Below are positions 52,491 through 61,261 of a DNA stretch of 64,000 nucleotides, in pieces; the stretch's first letter is position 1; every line of letters begins with the position of its first letter. The notes under the pieces were generated by a model that saw only the letters and a list, made by a program, of their open reading frames with translations, made no database searches and was not told the DNA's origin. The stretch lies in assembly GCA_040222455.1 (NCBI GenBank), contig JAVKDD010000020.1, forward strand, positions 1 to 64,000, given 5' to 3'. Position numbers and translations under genes: made by a program. The stretch is from RHLJ01 sp040222455. Lineage in GTDB: Bacteria > Bacteroidota > Rhodothermia > Balneolales > Balneolaceae.

Positions 52491-53867
52491 ATGATCACAG
52501 AAATAAATCAGCTTAATTCTATCGCGGCTATTGCAACACCAGTTGGTGAAGGCGGCATAGCAGTAATCAGAGTCTCTGGAAAAGATTCAATTCAAAAAGT
52601 AAACGAAGCTTTTCACGGAAAAAACCTGATGAATCAGGATTCGCACACCGTCCATTTTGGCAAAATTATGGACAAGAAAGGTCTCCCAGTAGACGAAGTT
52701 TTAGTTACTCTTTTTCATTCTCCAAAATCATACACAGGGGAAGAAACGGTAGAAATCTCATGTCACGGTGGGGTATTAGTTACTCAAAAGGTCTTGGAAA
52801 CGATTCTTTCATTAGGGATAAAATCAGCAGTTGCAGGAGAATTTACTCAACGTGCCTTTTTGAATGGGAAATTAGATCTGGATCAAGCAGAAGCAGTTGC
52901 CGATTTGATTCATGCAAAAAGTTTAAAAGCAGTAGATGCAGCTCATCAGCAGTTGGAAGGTCGACTTGGGGATCATATAAAACTGTTTCGTCAACAGATT
53001 ATAGATGCCACTGCTATGATAGAATTAGAACTCGATTTTATTGAAGAAGACGTTGAGTTTGCCAATAAAGACCAACTTCAAAAGCTTCTGGAAGAAGTAG
53101 ACTCCGAGCTTTCCAGGTTATTGGAAACGTATGAAACCGGTCGTTTAGTAAAAGATGGAGTTAAAACGGTATTAATAGGTCGGCCAAATGCTGGGAAATC
53201 AACATTGTTGAATACTTTAGTAGGAAGTGATAGAGCGATCGTAACTGAAATAGCTGGTACCACCCGGGACACTATCGATGTAGATTGGAATTATGATGGA
53301 TTATTATTCAAACTTATTGATACTGCAGGCTTACGAGATACAGAAGATATTGTAGAAGCAGAAGGAGTTAAACGGTCTCAAAAAGCTTTTGAACTAGCCG
53401 ACCTTGTTATTTATTTGAAGGATTTATCAAATCCATTTAGCGATGAAGAAAGAAAAGAAATTGCTGAATTTCAGCTGCGAGCTGGCGAAACGCCGTTTAT
53501 TTTGATTGGAACCAAGGCAGATATTGAAGATAAAAAAGAATGGCGGACAGAATTTGATGTGAAAATATCAGCATTAAAAGGTGAGCAAATTCAAAAACTG
53601 AAAAATTTATTAAAAGATCGAGCGCTAGAAAATAAACATTATGACGCATCGAGTTTACTGGTTACCTCTTCTCGGCACCGGGATGCCCTTCAAAAAACAA
53701 AAGAGCATATAGAAGCAGCTTTAAATGGATTAGCCCAAGGTATGACGGGTGATTTCCTTTCCATAGATCTGCGAGCTGCTTTAAATGAACTGGGAACCGT
53801 TACTGGTGAGATCACCAATGAACATATATTGGATTCCATTTTTTCGCGATTTTGCATCGGGAAGTAG
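52491..53867 (+). CDS. mnmE: tRNA modification GTPase MnmE
   Basis: MnmE, with MnmG, makes the 5-carboxymethylaminomethyl group at wobble U34. The 458-residue protein has the tetrahydrofolate-binding N-terminus (IAAIATPVGEGGIAVIRVSG, KSYTGEETVEISCHGG), G1 IGRPNAGKSTLLNTLVG, G2/G3 AGTTRDT and DTAGLRDT, G4 GTKAD and the C-terminal FCIGK with its reactive cysteine. A near-consensus TATCTTAG box lies just before the ATG, suggesting a very short leader. Inverted CATTGTGT/ACACAATG arms sit at 52387-52419 upstream. Confidence 0.96.
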   Translation: MITEINQLNSIAAIATPVGEGGIAVIRVSGKDSIQKVNEAFHGKNLMNQDSHTVHFGKIMDKKGLPVDEVLVTLFHSPKSYTGEETVEISCHGGVLVTQKVLETILSLGIKSAVAGEFTQRAFLNGKLDLDQAEAVADLIHAKSLKAVDAAHQQLEGRLGDHIKLFRQQIIDATAMIELELDFIEEDVEFANKDQLQKLLEEVDSELSRLLETYETGRLVKDGVKTVLIGRPNAGKSTLLNTLVGSDRAIVTEIAGTTRDTIDVDWNYDGLLFKLIDTAGLRDTEDIVEAEGVKRSQKAFELADLVIYLKDLSNPFSDEERKEIAEFQLRAGETPFILIGTKADIEDKKEWRTEFDVKISALKGEQIQKLKNLLKDRALENKHYDASSLLVTSSRHRDALQKTKEHIEAALNGLAQGMTGDFLSIDLRAALNELGTVTGEITNEHILDSIFSRFCIGK

Positions 53868-53869
53868 AA

Positions 53870-54427
53870 TCATCGAAAAAGTATATAATCTACTTCTAAA
53901 GAAAATTTTCCCTCTTTCTTACCTTCGTTAAAAAAACTTATTCCTATAAGGTTTTCAATATCCTTATTTGAGATTGTTTCATTCATTGAGTCCCCCATTC
54001 TAAACTCTTCAAGTTCTGAAAGTCTAAATGTATGTATCATCCATTCATTATTATTAGCAGTTAAAAAGTACTTGTAATTTGGAATCCAAAATCGCTGACT
54101 TTTTGAGAATGTAATAGAAAAAGGTAATCCTGAAGAACGAGACTTTATTTCTACTTCTTTAAAATTTGAAAGGTTGAATCTTTGATAAGGACTCCTCAAA
54201 GATGAAAAACCTCCGTTATTTTCAAGTGATACTTCTCCTTGAAAAACTACAGAACTGTCAGAGAGGTAAGCTTGACCCTTTGATAAACCACCCATTACTC
54301 CATCATTAGTAACAGACCATTTTTGACCACCTGTATTTTGCCCAAAATCAATTAATAGTTCTTGAGCTTTTGAATGATTAATAGATGTGAGACTAAATGA
54401 TAAAATTAAAAACATTTTCATTTTCAT
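53870..54427 (-). CDS. CIA30 family (NDUFAF1-like) secreted protein
   Basis: The 185-residue protein matches the complex I intermediate-associated protein 30 domain: WSVTNDGVMGGLSKGQAYL, FQGEVSLENNGGFSSLRSP, and the carbohydrate-binding-like beta sandwich strands that follow. A signal peptide (MKMKMFLILSFSLTSI ... KAQ) indicates export, unlike the mitochondrial assembly factor, so a complex I role is unlikely. ATG 54427 is chosen among several near starts. It converges on mnmE with a 2-nt gap. Confidence 0.83.
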   Translation of the reverse strand: MKMKMFLILSFSLTSINHSKAQELLIDFGQNTGGQKWSVTNDGVMGGLSKGQAYLSDSSVVFQGEVSLENNGGFSSLRSPYQRFNLSNFKEVEIKSRSSGLPFSITFSKSQRFWIPNYKYFLTANNNEWMIHTFRLSELEEFRMGDSMNETISNKDIENLIGISFFNEGKKEGKFSLEVDYILFR

Positions 54428-54540
54428 AGTCAGAAAAACAAACAATTTGAATAATTAGTTTCTAATTAAAAAGATCGATTTGTTCAAAAGAGGACCGCTA
54501 CGTGAGAATAGATTTTACTATGAAAAAGTAGAAAAGAAAT

Positions 54541-54573
54541 AAAAAAAGTCTCAATCATATGATTGAGACTTTA
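54541..54573 (-). terminator. Terminator of secG
   Basis: GTCTCAATCATATGATTGAGAC is a near-full palindrome with an AAA left flank that gives a seven-T run on the minus strand. It lies 25 nt beyond the secG stop. Confidence 0.9.
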
Positions 54574-54593
54574 AAAATTTGAACTAAAACTGA

Positions 54594-54983
54594 TTAGTTA
54601 CCGGAATCATCAGTTCCACCATCGTCATTATTGACCGGAGGTGGGGGAGTTTGAACTGGTACCGCTGACTGTGTTTGTGAAGGTGCAGCAATATCAGTTG
54701 GAGCACCTTGTTGTAAAACGCTATTAGTTGGCGTACTACCTTGTCGGTCGATAGCGAAATTTGCAAGAATACAAAGTACTAGAAAAGCACCGCCTAATAT
54801 GGAAGTAGCTTTAGAAAGTAGATCAGCTGTACGTCTGGCACCTAAACCTGCATTTCCGCCAAGGCTACCGCCGCCGCCACCTATTCCTGATAAACCTTGT
54901 CCCTGTCCATTTTGTAACAGGATAACCAGCGTTAGTAACGCACAAATGATAGTAATAACTGCAATAATTATATTATAAAGCAT
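54594..54983 (-). CDS. secG: Preprotein translocase subunit SecG
   Basis: SecG is the small accessory subunit of SecYEG. Two helices (LYNIIIAVITIICALLTLVI and ATSILGGAFLVLCILANFA) flank the conserved loop LLQNGQGQGLSG...GGGSLGGNAGLGARRTADLLSKAT. The 129-residue length includes a Gln/Pro/Asp-rich cytosolic tail (PVQTPPPPVNNDDGGTDDSG) that is longer than in most SecG. It is monocistronic, with its own terminator, and divergent from the MscS gene. Confidence 0.93.
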   Translation of the reverse strand: MLYNIIIAVITIICALLTLVILLQNGQGQGLSGIGGGGGSLGGNAGLGARRTADLLSKATSILGGAFLVLCILANFAIDRQGSTPTNSVLQQGAPTDIAAPSQTQSAVPVQTPPPPVNNDDGGTDDSGN

Positions 54984-55078
54984 TGGATAATGTCTTAACT
55001 TTAGAAAAGGCTCTAAAGATATCCAAATTTATAAAACTATCCCAACTAAAAGAGCTCTTTAAATCACAAAAGGTAATT

Positions 55079-55999
55079 ATGGAAGATCTTAAAAATGGTT
55101 TTTTGGAATACATTGAGAATTCACCTGATCTCACAGCGAGCGTTATCGAAACGATTGGGGTGATTTTCTTTCTATGGCTGGTTCGATTAATTACCCTAAG
55201 AGTGATTGTAAAAAGCTCAGAGAGCAAGCGAACTCATTACAAATGGAGAAAAAACCTAACTTATATAACCACATTTGTTGGGCTATTAATTATTGGAAGA
55301 ATATGGTTTGAGGGGATAGGATCGTTGGCCACGTTTTTAGGTCTTTTATCTGCGGGTATTGCTATAGCTCTAAAAGATCCGGTCACTGATTTAGCAGCAT
55401 GGCTATTTATAATATGGCGAAGACCTTTTGACGTTGGTGATAGAATAGAGCTAGAAGGAGCAAGAGGGGATGTAATAGACGTTCGCCCATTTAAGTTTAC
55501 CATTCTCGAAATCGGGAACTGGGTAAATGCAGATCAAAGCACAGGTAGAGTCATTCATATACCAAACCATCAGGTTTTTACGGGTCAGCTTGCTAATTAT
55601 ACAAGCGACTTCATGTTTATATGGAATGAAATTCAGGTATTAGTAACTTTTGAAAGCGACTGGAAGAAGGCAAAAGAGATTCTGAGTGAAATTGTAACGG
55701 AGGTTTCATCCGACTTTATAGAAAGTGCAAAACAGCAAATAGCAAAAGCTTCAAAATCCTATTTAATAGAATACCGTTATTTAACACCGATTGTATATAC
55801 GGAAGTAAAAGCAAGTGGGATTAACCTATCAGTTCGATATTTAACAGACCCTCGTCGCAGAAGAGGTACTTCGCAATTAATTTGGGAACAGGTATTAGAG
55901 GATTTTCAGAAGTACGACAATATTGACTTTGCCTACCCAACCATTCGCTATTACAATAACCCAACTGAGGGAAAACCGGGAACAATTCCTAAGAAGTAG
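55079..55999 (+). CDS. MscS-family mechanosensitive ion channel
   Basis: The 306-residue membrane protein has an N-terminal helix pair, the pore helix region FEGIGSLATFLGLLSAGIAI followed by ALKDPVTDLAAWLFII, then the beta domain RPFDVGDRIELEGARGDVID and IPNHQVFTGQLANYTS. It should act as a tension-gated safety valve. ATG 55079 has an AAAAGG upstream; an in-frame start further up is less likely. Confidence 0.9.
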   Translation: MEDLKNGFLEYIENSPDLTASVIETIGVIFFLWLVRLITLRVIVKSSESKRTHYKWRKNLTYITTFVGLLIIGRIWFEGIGSLATFLGLLSAGIAIALKDPVTDLAAWLFIIWRRPFDVGDRIELEGARGDVIDVRPFKFTILEIGNWVNADQSTGRVIHIPNHQVFTGQLANYTSDFMFIWNEIQVLVTFESDWKKAKEILSEIVTEVSSDFIESAKQQIAKASKSYLIEYRYLTPIVYTEVKASGINLSVRYLTDPRRRRGTSQLIWEQVLEDFQKYDNIDFAYPTIRYYNNPTEGKPGTIPKK

Positions 56000-56002
56000 A
56001 AA

Positions 56003-56653
56003 TTAATCCTCATCTCTTAATTTTGGAATGGGTTGAACGAGTTCTGGTGAATTATTAGATAAATCGTTTACTAAATCAGGTACGCGAACCGCTGTCATTT
56101 CAGGTAATAACGAAAGGTCTTTGAATCCTGCTTTAAGAATTTCTTCAGCCCCACCAAAAAGCCAATTTTGAGTACTTTCAGGATCGAGAATACAAGGCAT
56201 GGTATTATCTAATGGCTTGATGAGAACATTTGCTGCTTTGGTTATTACACAAAAACGATTTCGCGCATCATCATTTTCTATGTAGATGCCAGCAATACCA
56301 AGAATTTCACGTGTATGAATTCGGATCAGGAAAGGAAGGGGATCATCTACAGTTTGTTTCCACTTATAAAATCCAGTTACAGGTATTATACAAGCGTTAG
56401 TTTTAAGTAAAGATGAATATTTTTTATTTGTAAGAACATCAACAATATCTAGAGATGAAAAACTGGAAGAACCCATTTCGATTCCCCAAATTGCAGATTT
56501 CAAGATAGAAGTATCTGCGTTCGAATAAATAATAGGTAAAGAATGTCCTGGTGCAGCATTAAATGTGGGGTCTAAGATAGCCGAAGAATCAGAACTAACT
56601 CCATAAATCTCTTCCATTGTTTCTTTATCTGTATTAAATACATAGCGCTTCAT
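56003..56653 (-). CDS. SRAP-fold (YedK/HMCES-like) protein lacking the catalytic residues
   Basis: SRAP proteins use Cys2 (after Met removal) to crosslink abasic DNA. This 216-residue protein keeps the fold landmarks: FNAAPGHSLPII, AIWGIEM, CIIPVTGFYKWKQ, GIAGIY, FCVITKAAN and MPCILDPESTQNWL. The defining residues are changed: MCGR is MKRY, GFYEW is GFYKW (Lys97), and the PIHDRMP histidine is PLDNTMP (Asp149). The ATG at 56653 gives the family-like N-terminus; an upstream start 16 codons earlier exists. It is likely unable to crosslink DNA. Confidence 0.8.
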   Translation of the reverse strand: MKRYVFNTDKETMEEIYGVSSDSSAILDPTFNAAPGHSLPIIYSNADTSILKSAIWGIEMGSSSFSSLDIVDVLTNKKYSSLLKTNACIIPVTGFYKWKQTVDDPLPFLIRIHTREILGIAGIYIENDDARNRFCVITKAANVLIKPLDNTMPCILDPESTQNWLFGGAEEILKAGFKDLSLLPEMTAVRVPDLVNDLSNNSPELVQPIPKLRDED

Positions 56654-56724
56654 AAATCCCTTTGTTTTACTTAGTAAGTTTGTATCATTAATACTGTACA
56701 AACTCCCAAGGCCTCAGATTTAGT

Positions 56725-57663
56725 ATGAACCCATTTTTTAATAAAGAAGAATTTAGACCAAGGGCGGTAGTTAGAATCCCGGGGTATATATTTTTCTCAT
56801 TTTTGATTCTTACCATCGGCAACTCTATTCCGTTTCAAGGTTTTGAATATTTTTTAACCACTTTAATGTTGATGGGCGTTTTTTGGATTTTTTTCCGAGG
56901 AGTGGATAATCGTCCCTCAATAAAAGAAGCTGGCATTTCTGTTAATAAAAAATGGTTAAATGAATTTTGGATTGGCTCTCTTATTGGTTTGTTTGCAATG
57001 GGTTTGATTTTTCTTATTGAATGGATGAGCGGAGACATTGAAATAACTGGTTTTGGGTGGCAAGGAGTAGGAACAAGTTCCTGGGGGTTTCCGGTACTGA
57101 TGTTTATGTTTCAAATGATTTGTTTAGGCTTTTATGAAGAGCTGATTTCAAGAAGTTATTTAGTAACTAATTTCAAAGATGGTTTTACAAATGGAAGTAT
57201 AAGTACTTCTAAGGCAACCATTCTGGCTGTAATAGCAAGTTCAGCGGTTTTTGGAATTGCACATGCTGCAAACCCGAATGCAACAGAATTTGCGTTAATA
57301 AATATTTTATGTGCAGGAATAATGTTAGCCATTCCATTTGTAATTACAGGAAGGCTTTCTTATTCGGTGGGACTTCACTTTTCATGGAATTTTTTTCAAG
57401 GAGGTGTATTTGGATTTCGAGTGAGTGGAATCCCTATTCGCAATTCAATAATTGATATTCAGCAAGGAGGAAACCCAATTTGGACTGGCGGAAGTTTTGG
57501 TCCTGAAGGGGGACTTATTGGCTTGATGGGAATCCTATTAATTTCAATATTCTTTTTATTCTACTTCAAAAAGAAGACGGGAAAAATATCAATTCATCCC
57601 ATGTTTAAACGAACGTATTTACAAAACAAGGAAATGTTCACAAAAACGGATGAGCTTGCGTAA
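56725..57663 (+). CDS. CPBP family intramembrane glutamic endopeptidase
   Basis: The 312-residue polytopic protein has the CPBP (Abi) motifs: CLGFYEELISRSYLV (EExxxR), FGIAHAANPN (FxxxH) and VGLHFSWNFFQGGVFG (HxxxN/D). These form the Rce1-like glutamate-dependent membrane protease site. Substrates are unknown. A palindrome TCCTGAA-AAA-TTCAGGA lies 25 nt after the stop. Confidence 0.88.
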   Translation: MNPFFNKEEFRPRAVVRIPGYIFFSFLILTIGNSIPFQGFEYFLTTLMLMGVFWIFFRGVDNRPSIKEAGISVNKKWLNEFWIGSLIGLFAMGLIFLIEWMSGDIEITGFGWQGVGTSSWGFPVLMFMFQMICLGFYEELISRSYLVTNFKDGFTNGSISTSKATILAVIASSAVFGIAHAANPNATEFALINILCAGIMLAIPFVITGRLSYSVGLHFSWNFFQGGVFGFRVSGIPIRNSIIDIQQGGNPIWTGGSFGPEGGLIGLMGILLISIFFLFYFKKKTGKISIHPMFKRTYLQNKEMFTKTDELA

Positions 57664-57760
57664 CAAGTTTTGTATATTTACAGGTTCCTGAAAAATTCAG
57701 GAGCATTTGATCTTTGAAAATTGAACGTTAAAGCCAAAAATTTAGAAAGAGGTGTACACA

Positions 57761-59566
57761 TTGTCTTTTGAAGAATATGGACTTAGCCCTGAATTATTGA
57801 GTGGGCTAGCCGATACACGAATTGACCAACCAACACCTCTCCAGAATGAAGTTTTACCCGCAGTTTTACAAGGCAAACATTTACTTGTAAAATCTGAAGC
57901 CGATGATGATGGAGTATTTTTGATTCCGGCGCTGCAAAAAATAGCTGAGAACGGAGAGGTAACTGGCACACAAGTTTTAATCTTAACACCATCGATAGAA
58001 CGGGCTATTAAAATTGACGAATTAATTTGGGCTATGGGATATCATGCTCAAATAAGTAGTGCATTGCTTGCCATGAAAGGTAATAAGGGCGAGCAAGAAC
58101 AAGCCGTTTTAGATGGAGCACCAGTGATTGTAGCAAATCCTGGTCGACTTATTGAAATACTGGAGAAGAATAATTTCCAGCTTCAAAATCTCAAGTTTAT
58201 TGTGATTGATGAAGCACATAATATGGAAAACTTTAACCTTGTTAGCAGGGTTAAAGATATACTACGTTTTGTAGTCGGGGAACCTCAAGCCCTTATTCTT
58301 TCTAGTAATCAAAACAGAGCTACAGAGCAACTTTCCAAATTGATACTTAAAAATCCAGAGCTTATTGGGTTTGAGAGATCTAATGGTAAGGAAATATCTT
58401 CCACAGAAAATAAATCAGAAGAATCGATTAACGTTGATTTAGAAGAGGCCGAAAAGAAACTTGAAGAGGCTACTGTAAAAGTGGTGCTAAATCCCGAATC
58501 AAATGAGAGCGAATCAAAAGTAGAAAGTGAGAAAGGCTCGGAAGAAGTTCAGGAAATAGATATTGAGACAGCAAAAGAAAAGCTTGAAGAGGCAGAAGTG
58601 GAGGTTGTTTTAAATCCAGAAAGCAAAGATGAAACTCAATCTGATTCAACACTTGAAGCTAATACAATTATTGATACTCAACAGGTTGAACAGAAGCTTA
58701 AAAAAGCTAGTGTTAAAGTTGTTCTTAAAAAAGATATCAAGGAAAAAGAAGAAAATGTAGAACCCGTATTGGCAAATCCGGTTCTACAGGGTGAAGAATT
58801 AGCTAATCCAGTACCAAAAAATTTAGAACAAGGTTATATAAATGTGCCCCCAAGAATGAAGATTTCTACATTAATGGCACATTTAGAAAGCTCAAATGCC
58901 AAAAAAGTGATGGTTTTTGCTGCCTCAAAACGAACAACAGATCGACTCTTTCATATCATCAAGAAGAAAAGCTGGGGCGTAGTCAGCATTAGTGCAGGGC
59001 TTGATGATGAGACGTACAACGAGCGTTTTGCGAAGTTTACTTCAGGTGAAATGAGAGTTTGTCTCGTGGGTGGTATGGAAGCCAGCAAGGTTGATATAGA
59101 TCAGGTTCAAGAAGTAATTAATTACGATGTCCCAAGCGAGGTTGAGGAGTACCGATACCGAGCTGAGCTGGTCGGAAAAGGAAAAGCATCTCAGATTATC
59201 TCTTTGGTATCCAAAATGGATCAAGAGGATATTAAGCGTATTTCTGAAGAAGTGGGATATCCTCCATCAGAACTACCTTTGCCTGCTGAAGTGAAAGACA
59301 AGAAGAAAAAGAAACCCACTTCAAAAGCAAAAACTACTGGAAAACCAAATAATAAAGGAAAAGGTAAAGGTAAGAATTCCCCTAAAAGCAGGAGTGAAGA
59401 TCAGAAAGGTAGTAAAAGCTCTAAACGAACTAGAGTAGAAGTAAAAAAGAAAAAGCAGAAAGCTTTTGAGCTACCCCGACCAACTTATGAAGGCTTATCT
59501 GGAGGGCGGGAAGGAAGCCCGAACACGGGTGGAGTTTTTGGTTGGGTAAAAAAACTGTTCAACTAA
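57761..59566 (+). CDS. DEAD-box-fold protein with lost ATPase motifs
   Basis: The 601-residue protein has the two RecA-like lobes of an RhlE-type RNA helicase. Kept: Q motif QPTPLQ (23-28), NPGRL (126-130), VIDEAH (148-153). Lost: Walker A (AxTGxGKT) reads KSEADDDGVF at 44-53; SAT reads SSN; motif V reads EASKVDID; HRxGRxxR reads YRYRAELVGKGK. Between the lobes is an acidic linker with three copies of a 24-residue repeat (226-249, 268-291, 307-330), and the C-terminus is a basic Lys/Gly tail. Start TTG 57761 has AAAGAGG upstream and gives MSFEEYGLSPELL, the RhlE-like beginning. Confidence 0.85.
   Translation: MSFEEYGLSPELLSGLADTRIDQPTPLQNEVLPAVLQGKHLLVKSEADDDGVFLIPALQKIAENGEVTGTQVLILTPSIERAIKIDELIWAMGYHAQISSALLAMKGNKGEQEQAVLDGAPVIVANPGRLIEILEKNNFQLQNLKFIVIDEAHNMENFNLVSRVKDILRFVVGEPQALILSSNQNRATEQLSKLILKNPELIGFERSNGKEISSTENKSEESINVDLEEAEKKLEEATVKVVLNPESNESESKVESEKGSEEVQEIDIETAKEKLEEAEVEVVLNPESKDETQSDSTLEANTIIDTQQVEQKLKKASVKVVLKKDIKEKEENVEPVLANPVLQGEELANPVPKNLEQGYINVPPRMKISTLMAHLESSNAKKVMVFAASKRTTDRLFHIIKKKSWGVVSISAGLDDETYNERFAKFTSGEMRVCLVGGMEASKVDIDQVQEVINYDVPSEVEEYRYRAELVGKGKASQIISLVSKMDQEDIKRISEEVGYPPSELPLPAEVKDKKKKKPTSKAKTTGKPNNKGKGKGKNSPKSRSEDQKGSKSSKRTRVEVKKKKQKAFELPRPTYEGLSGGREGSPNTGGVFGWVKKLFN
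58436..58750 (+). repeat. Three tandem coding repeats in the inter-lobe linker
   Basis: Units at 58436-58507, 58562-58633 and 58679-58750 encode EEAEKKLEEATVKVVLNPES, ETAKEKLEEAEVEVVLNPES and QQVEQKLKKASVKVVLKKDI. Each is a helix-plus-strand-like motif separated by acidic spacers. The DNA copies have diverged, so the duplication is old. Confidence 0.85.
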
Positions 59567-59584
59567 ATAATATTACTGATTAAG

Positions 59585-59620
59585 TTAAAAGGCGGCTCAT
59601 TTGAGGCGCCTTTTTTGTTC
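59585..59620 (+). terminator. Terminator after the DEAD-box-fold gene
   Basis: AAAAGGCG and CGCCTTTTTT form the stem around a roughly 12-nt loop, ending in six T. Confidence 0.85.
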
Positions 59621-59685
59621 AATTATTCGATTGCAATTCAGTTGAAATTGCACAATTATGGAATAAAAAAAATAAAGAAAGAAGT

Positions 59686-60303
59686 ATGGCTGAATTCATC
59701 AAATTATATGAAGATCCAATCGATAAAAAAGCGCTCCGTTATGTAGTTGATATACTTAAAAAAGGAGGGTTGATCATTTACCCAACCGATACGGTTTACG
59801 GTTTAGGTTGTGATATTAAAAATAAAAAAGCACTGGAAAAAGTAGCTCGTATAAAGGGTATTAAACTTGAAAAAGCAGATCTTTCATTTATTTGTTCAGA
59901 TTTAACAAATCTTTCAGATCATGTAAGTCAGATTGAAACAAAAACGTTTAAAATTTTAAAACGCTCTTTACCTGGCCCATATACATTTATTTTACCTGGC
60001 AGTAGTAATCTGCCTACGGCGTTTAAGAAGAAAAAAACAGTTGGTATTCGTATTCCAGATCATCCAATTGCATTAGCTTTAGTTAGTGAGCTTGGTAACC
60101 CCATAGTTTCAACTTCTATAAAAGATGATGACGAAGTAATTGAATACACTACGGATCCGGAACTTATTTTTGAAAAATGGCAAAATAGAGTAGATGTAGT
60201 TATCGATGGTGGATTTGGAGGGAATCAGGCTTCTACTATTATTGATCTAACACAAGGCGAACCTGTATTGATTCGCGAAGGTAAAGGTGACCCTATCCTT
60301 TAG
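59686..60303 (+). CDS. YciO/TsaC-Sua5 family protein
   Basis: TsaC/Sua5 proteins make threonylcarbamoyl-AMP for t6A37 tRNA modification; YciO is a paralogue with less certain activity. This 205-residue protein has GGLIIYPTDTVYGLGCDIKN, PGPYTFILPGSSNLP, KTVGIRIPDHPIALALV and STIIDLTQGEPVLIREGKG. The usual KxRP...PL segment reads KGIKLEKADLSFICSDL, which is YciO-like. So t6A synthesis is possible but not assured. Confidence 0.85.
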   Translation: MAEFIKLYEDPIDKKALRYVVDILKKGGLIIYPTDTVYGLGCDIKNKKALEKVARIKGIKLEKADLSFICSDLTNLSDHVSQIETKTFKILKRSLPGPYTFILPGSSNLPTAFKKKKTVGIRIPDHPIALALVSELGNPIVSTSIKDDDEVIEYTTDPELIFEKWQNRVDVVIDGGFGGNQASTIIDLTQGEPVLIREGKGDPIL

Positions 60304-60343
60304 ATATAATGGATAGTAATCAAACAAAAATGAAAAAATAACC

Positions 60344-61180
60344 ATGAAAATAATCTTACTTCTCATTTCAATCCTGGTTTTAGGCGAAACAGCATTATAT
60401 GCACAAGATTATACTGCCATGACCTATAATATTCGCTATAGTACGCCCAGTGATGGGGAAAATTGGTGGGAACTTAGAAAGGAATGGGTAGCGGATGTGG
60501 TTAATTTTTATGAGCCAGATGTAATGGGAATTCAAGAAGGACTTCATACTCAGGTTCAATATTTAGACAGTGTACTAGTGAATTATGGATATGTTGGTGT
60601 AGGAAGAGACGATGCTAAACAAGCCGGAGAGTATGCTGCTCTATACTATCGATCAGATAAACTGGAAGTACTTGACAGCGGAACCTTTTGGCTCTCTGAA
60701 ACTCCAGACATACCTTCGTTTGGGTGGGGCGCAAATTATAGACGAATAGCAACATGGGCTAAATTTAAAGCCAAAAATACCCCGGAAGAATTTTGGGTTT
60801 TTAATGCTCATCTGGATCACGAAAGACCTCTAGCTCGTTTAAATGCTGTTAAATTAATAATTGAAAAATCGGAAGCTTGGAATCAGCAAGAATTGCCAGT
60901 TATTGTAATGGGAGATTTAAATGCATTACCTGAGTCACCTCCAATTCAATACTTAAATTCTAAAATGAATGATTCGAAATTAATATCGAAAACAAATCCT
61001 ATCGGACCTATCGGTACATTTAATGGCTTTGATGTAAATCACCCATTAAGCAACAGAATCGATTATATTTTTGTGGATGAAAAAGTTGAAGTTCAAAAGT
61101 ATGCGGTAATTTCAGAAACCAGAAACCAGAAGACACCATCAGATCATTTACCGGTATTTGTAAAGTTTTTACTCAAATAA
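60344..61180 (+). CDS. Secreted endonuclease/exonuclease/phosphatase-fold enzyme
   Basis: A signal peptide (MKIILLLISILVLGETALYA) leads a 278-residue EEP enzyme with MTYNIRYSTPSDGENWWELR, DVMGIQEGLHTQVQYL, NAHLDHERPLARLNAV, VIVMGDLNALPESPP and TPSDHLPVFV. The DGENWWxxRK subgroup is typical of secreted Bacteroidota EEP proteins with unknown substrate. It is a different subgroup from the lipoprotein at 42612. Confidence 0.9.
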   Translation: MKIILLLISILVLGETALYAQDYTAMTYNIRYSTPSDGENWWELRKEWVADVVNFYEPDVMGIQEGLHTQVQYLDSVLVNYGYVGVGRDDAKQAGEYAALYYRSDKLEVLDSGTFWLSETPDIPSFGWGANYRRIATWAKFKAKNTPEEFWVFNAHLDHERPLARLNAVKLIIEKSEAWNQQELPVIVMGDLNALPESPPIQYLNSKMNDSKLISKTNPIGPIGTFNGFDVNHPLSNRIDYIFVDEKVEVQKYAVISETRNQKTPSDHLPVFVKFLLK

Positions 61181-61261
61181 ATCTAAAAATACCTAGAATG
61201 GGTTATCGATATTTATAAGTGAGTTAATAATTTTATGAGCAAAATTCATTAATACAAGCTC

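Noticed and set aside
57664..57760. TCTTTGAAAATTGAACG segment resembling rRNA operon leaders, plus a TCCTGAA palindrome
   Set aside because: No rRNA follows and the resemblance is short; treated as chance.
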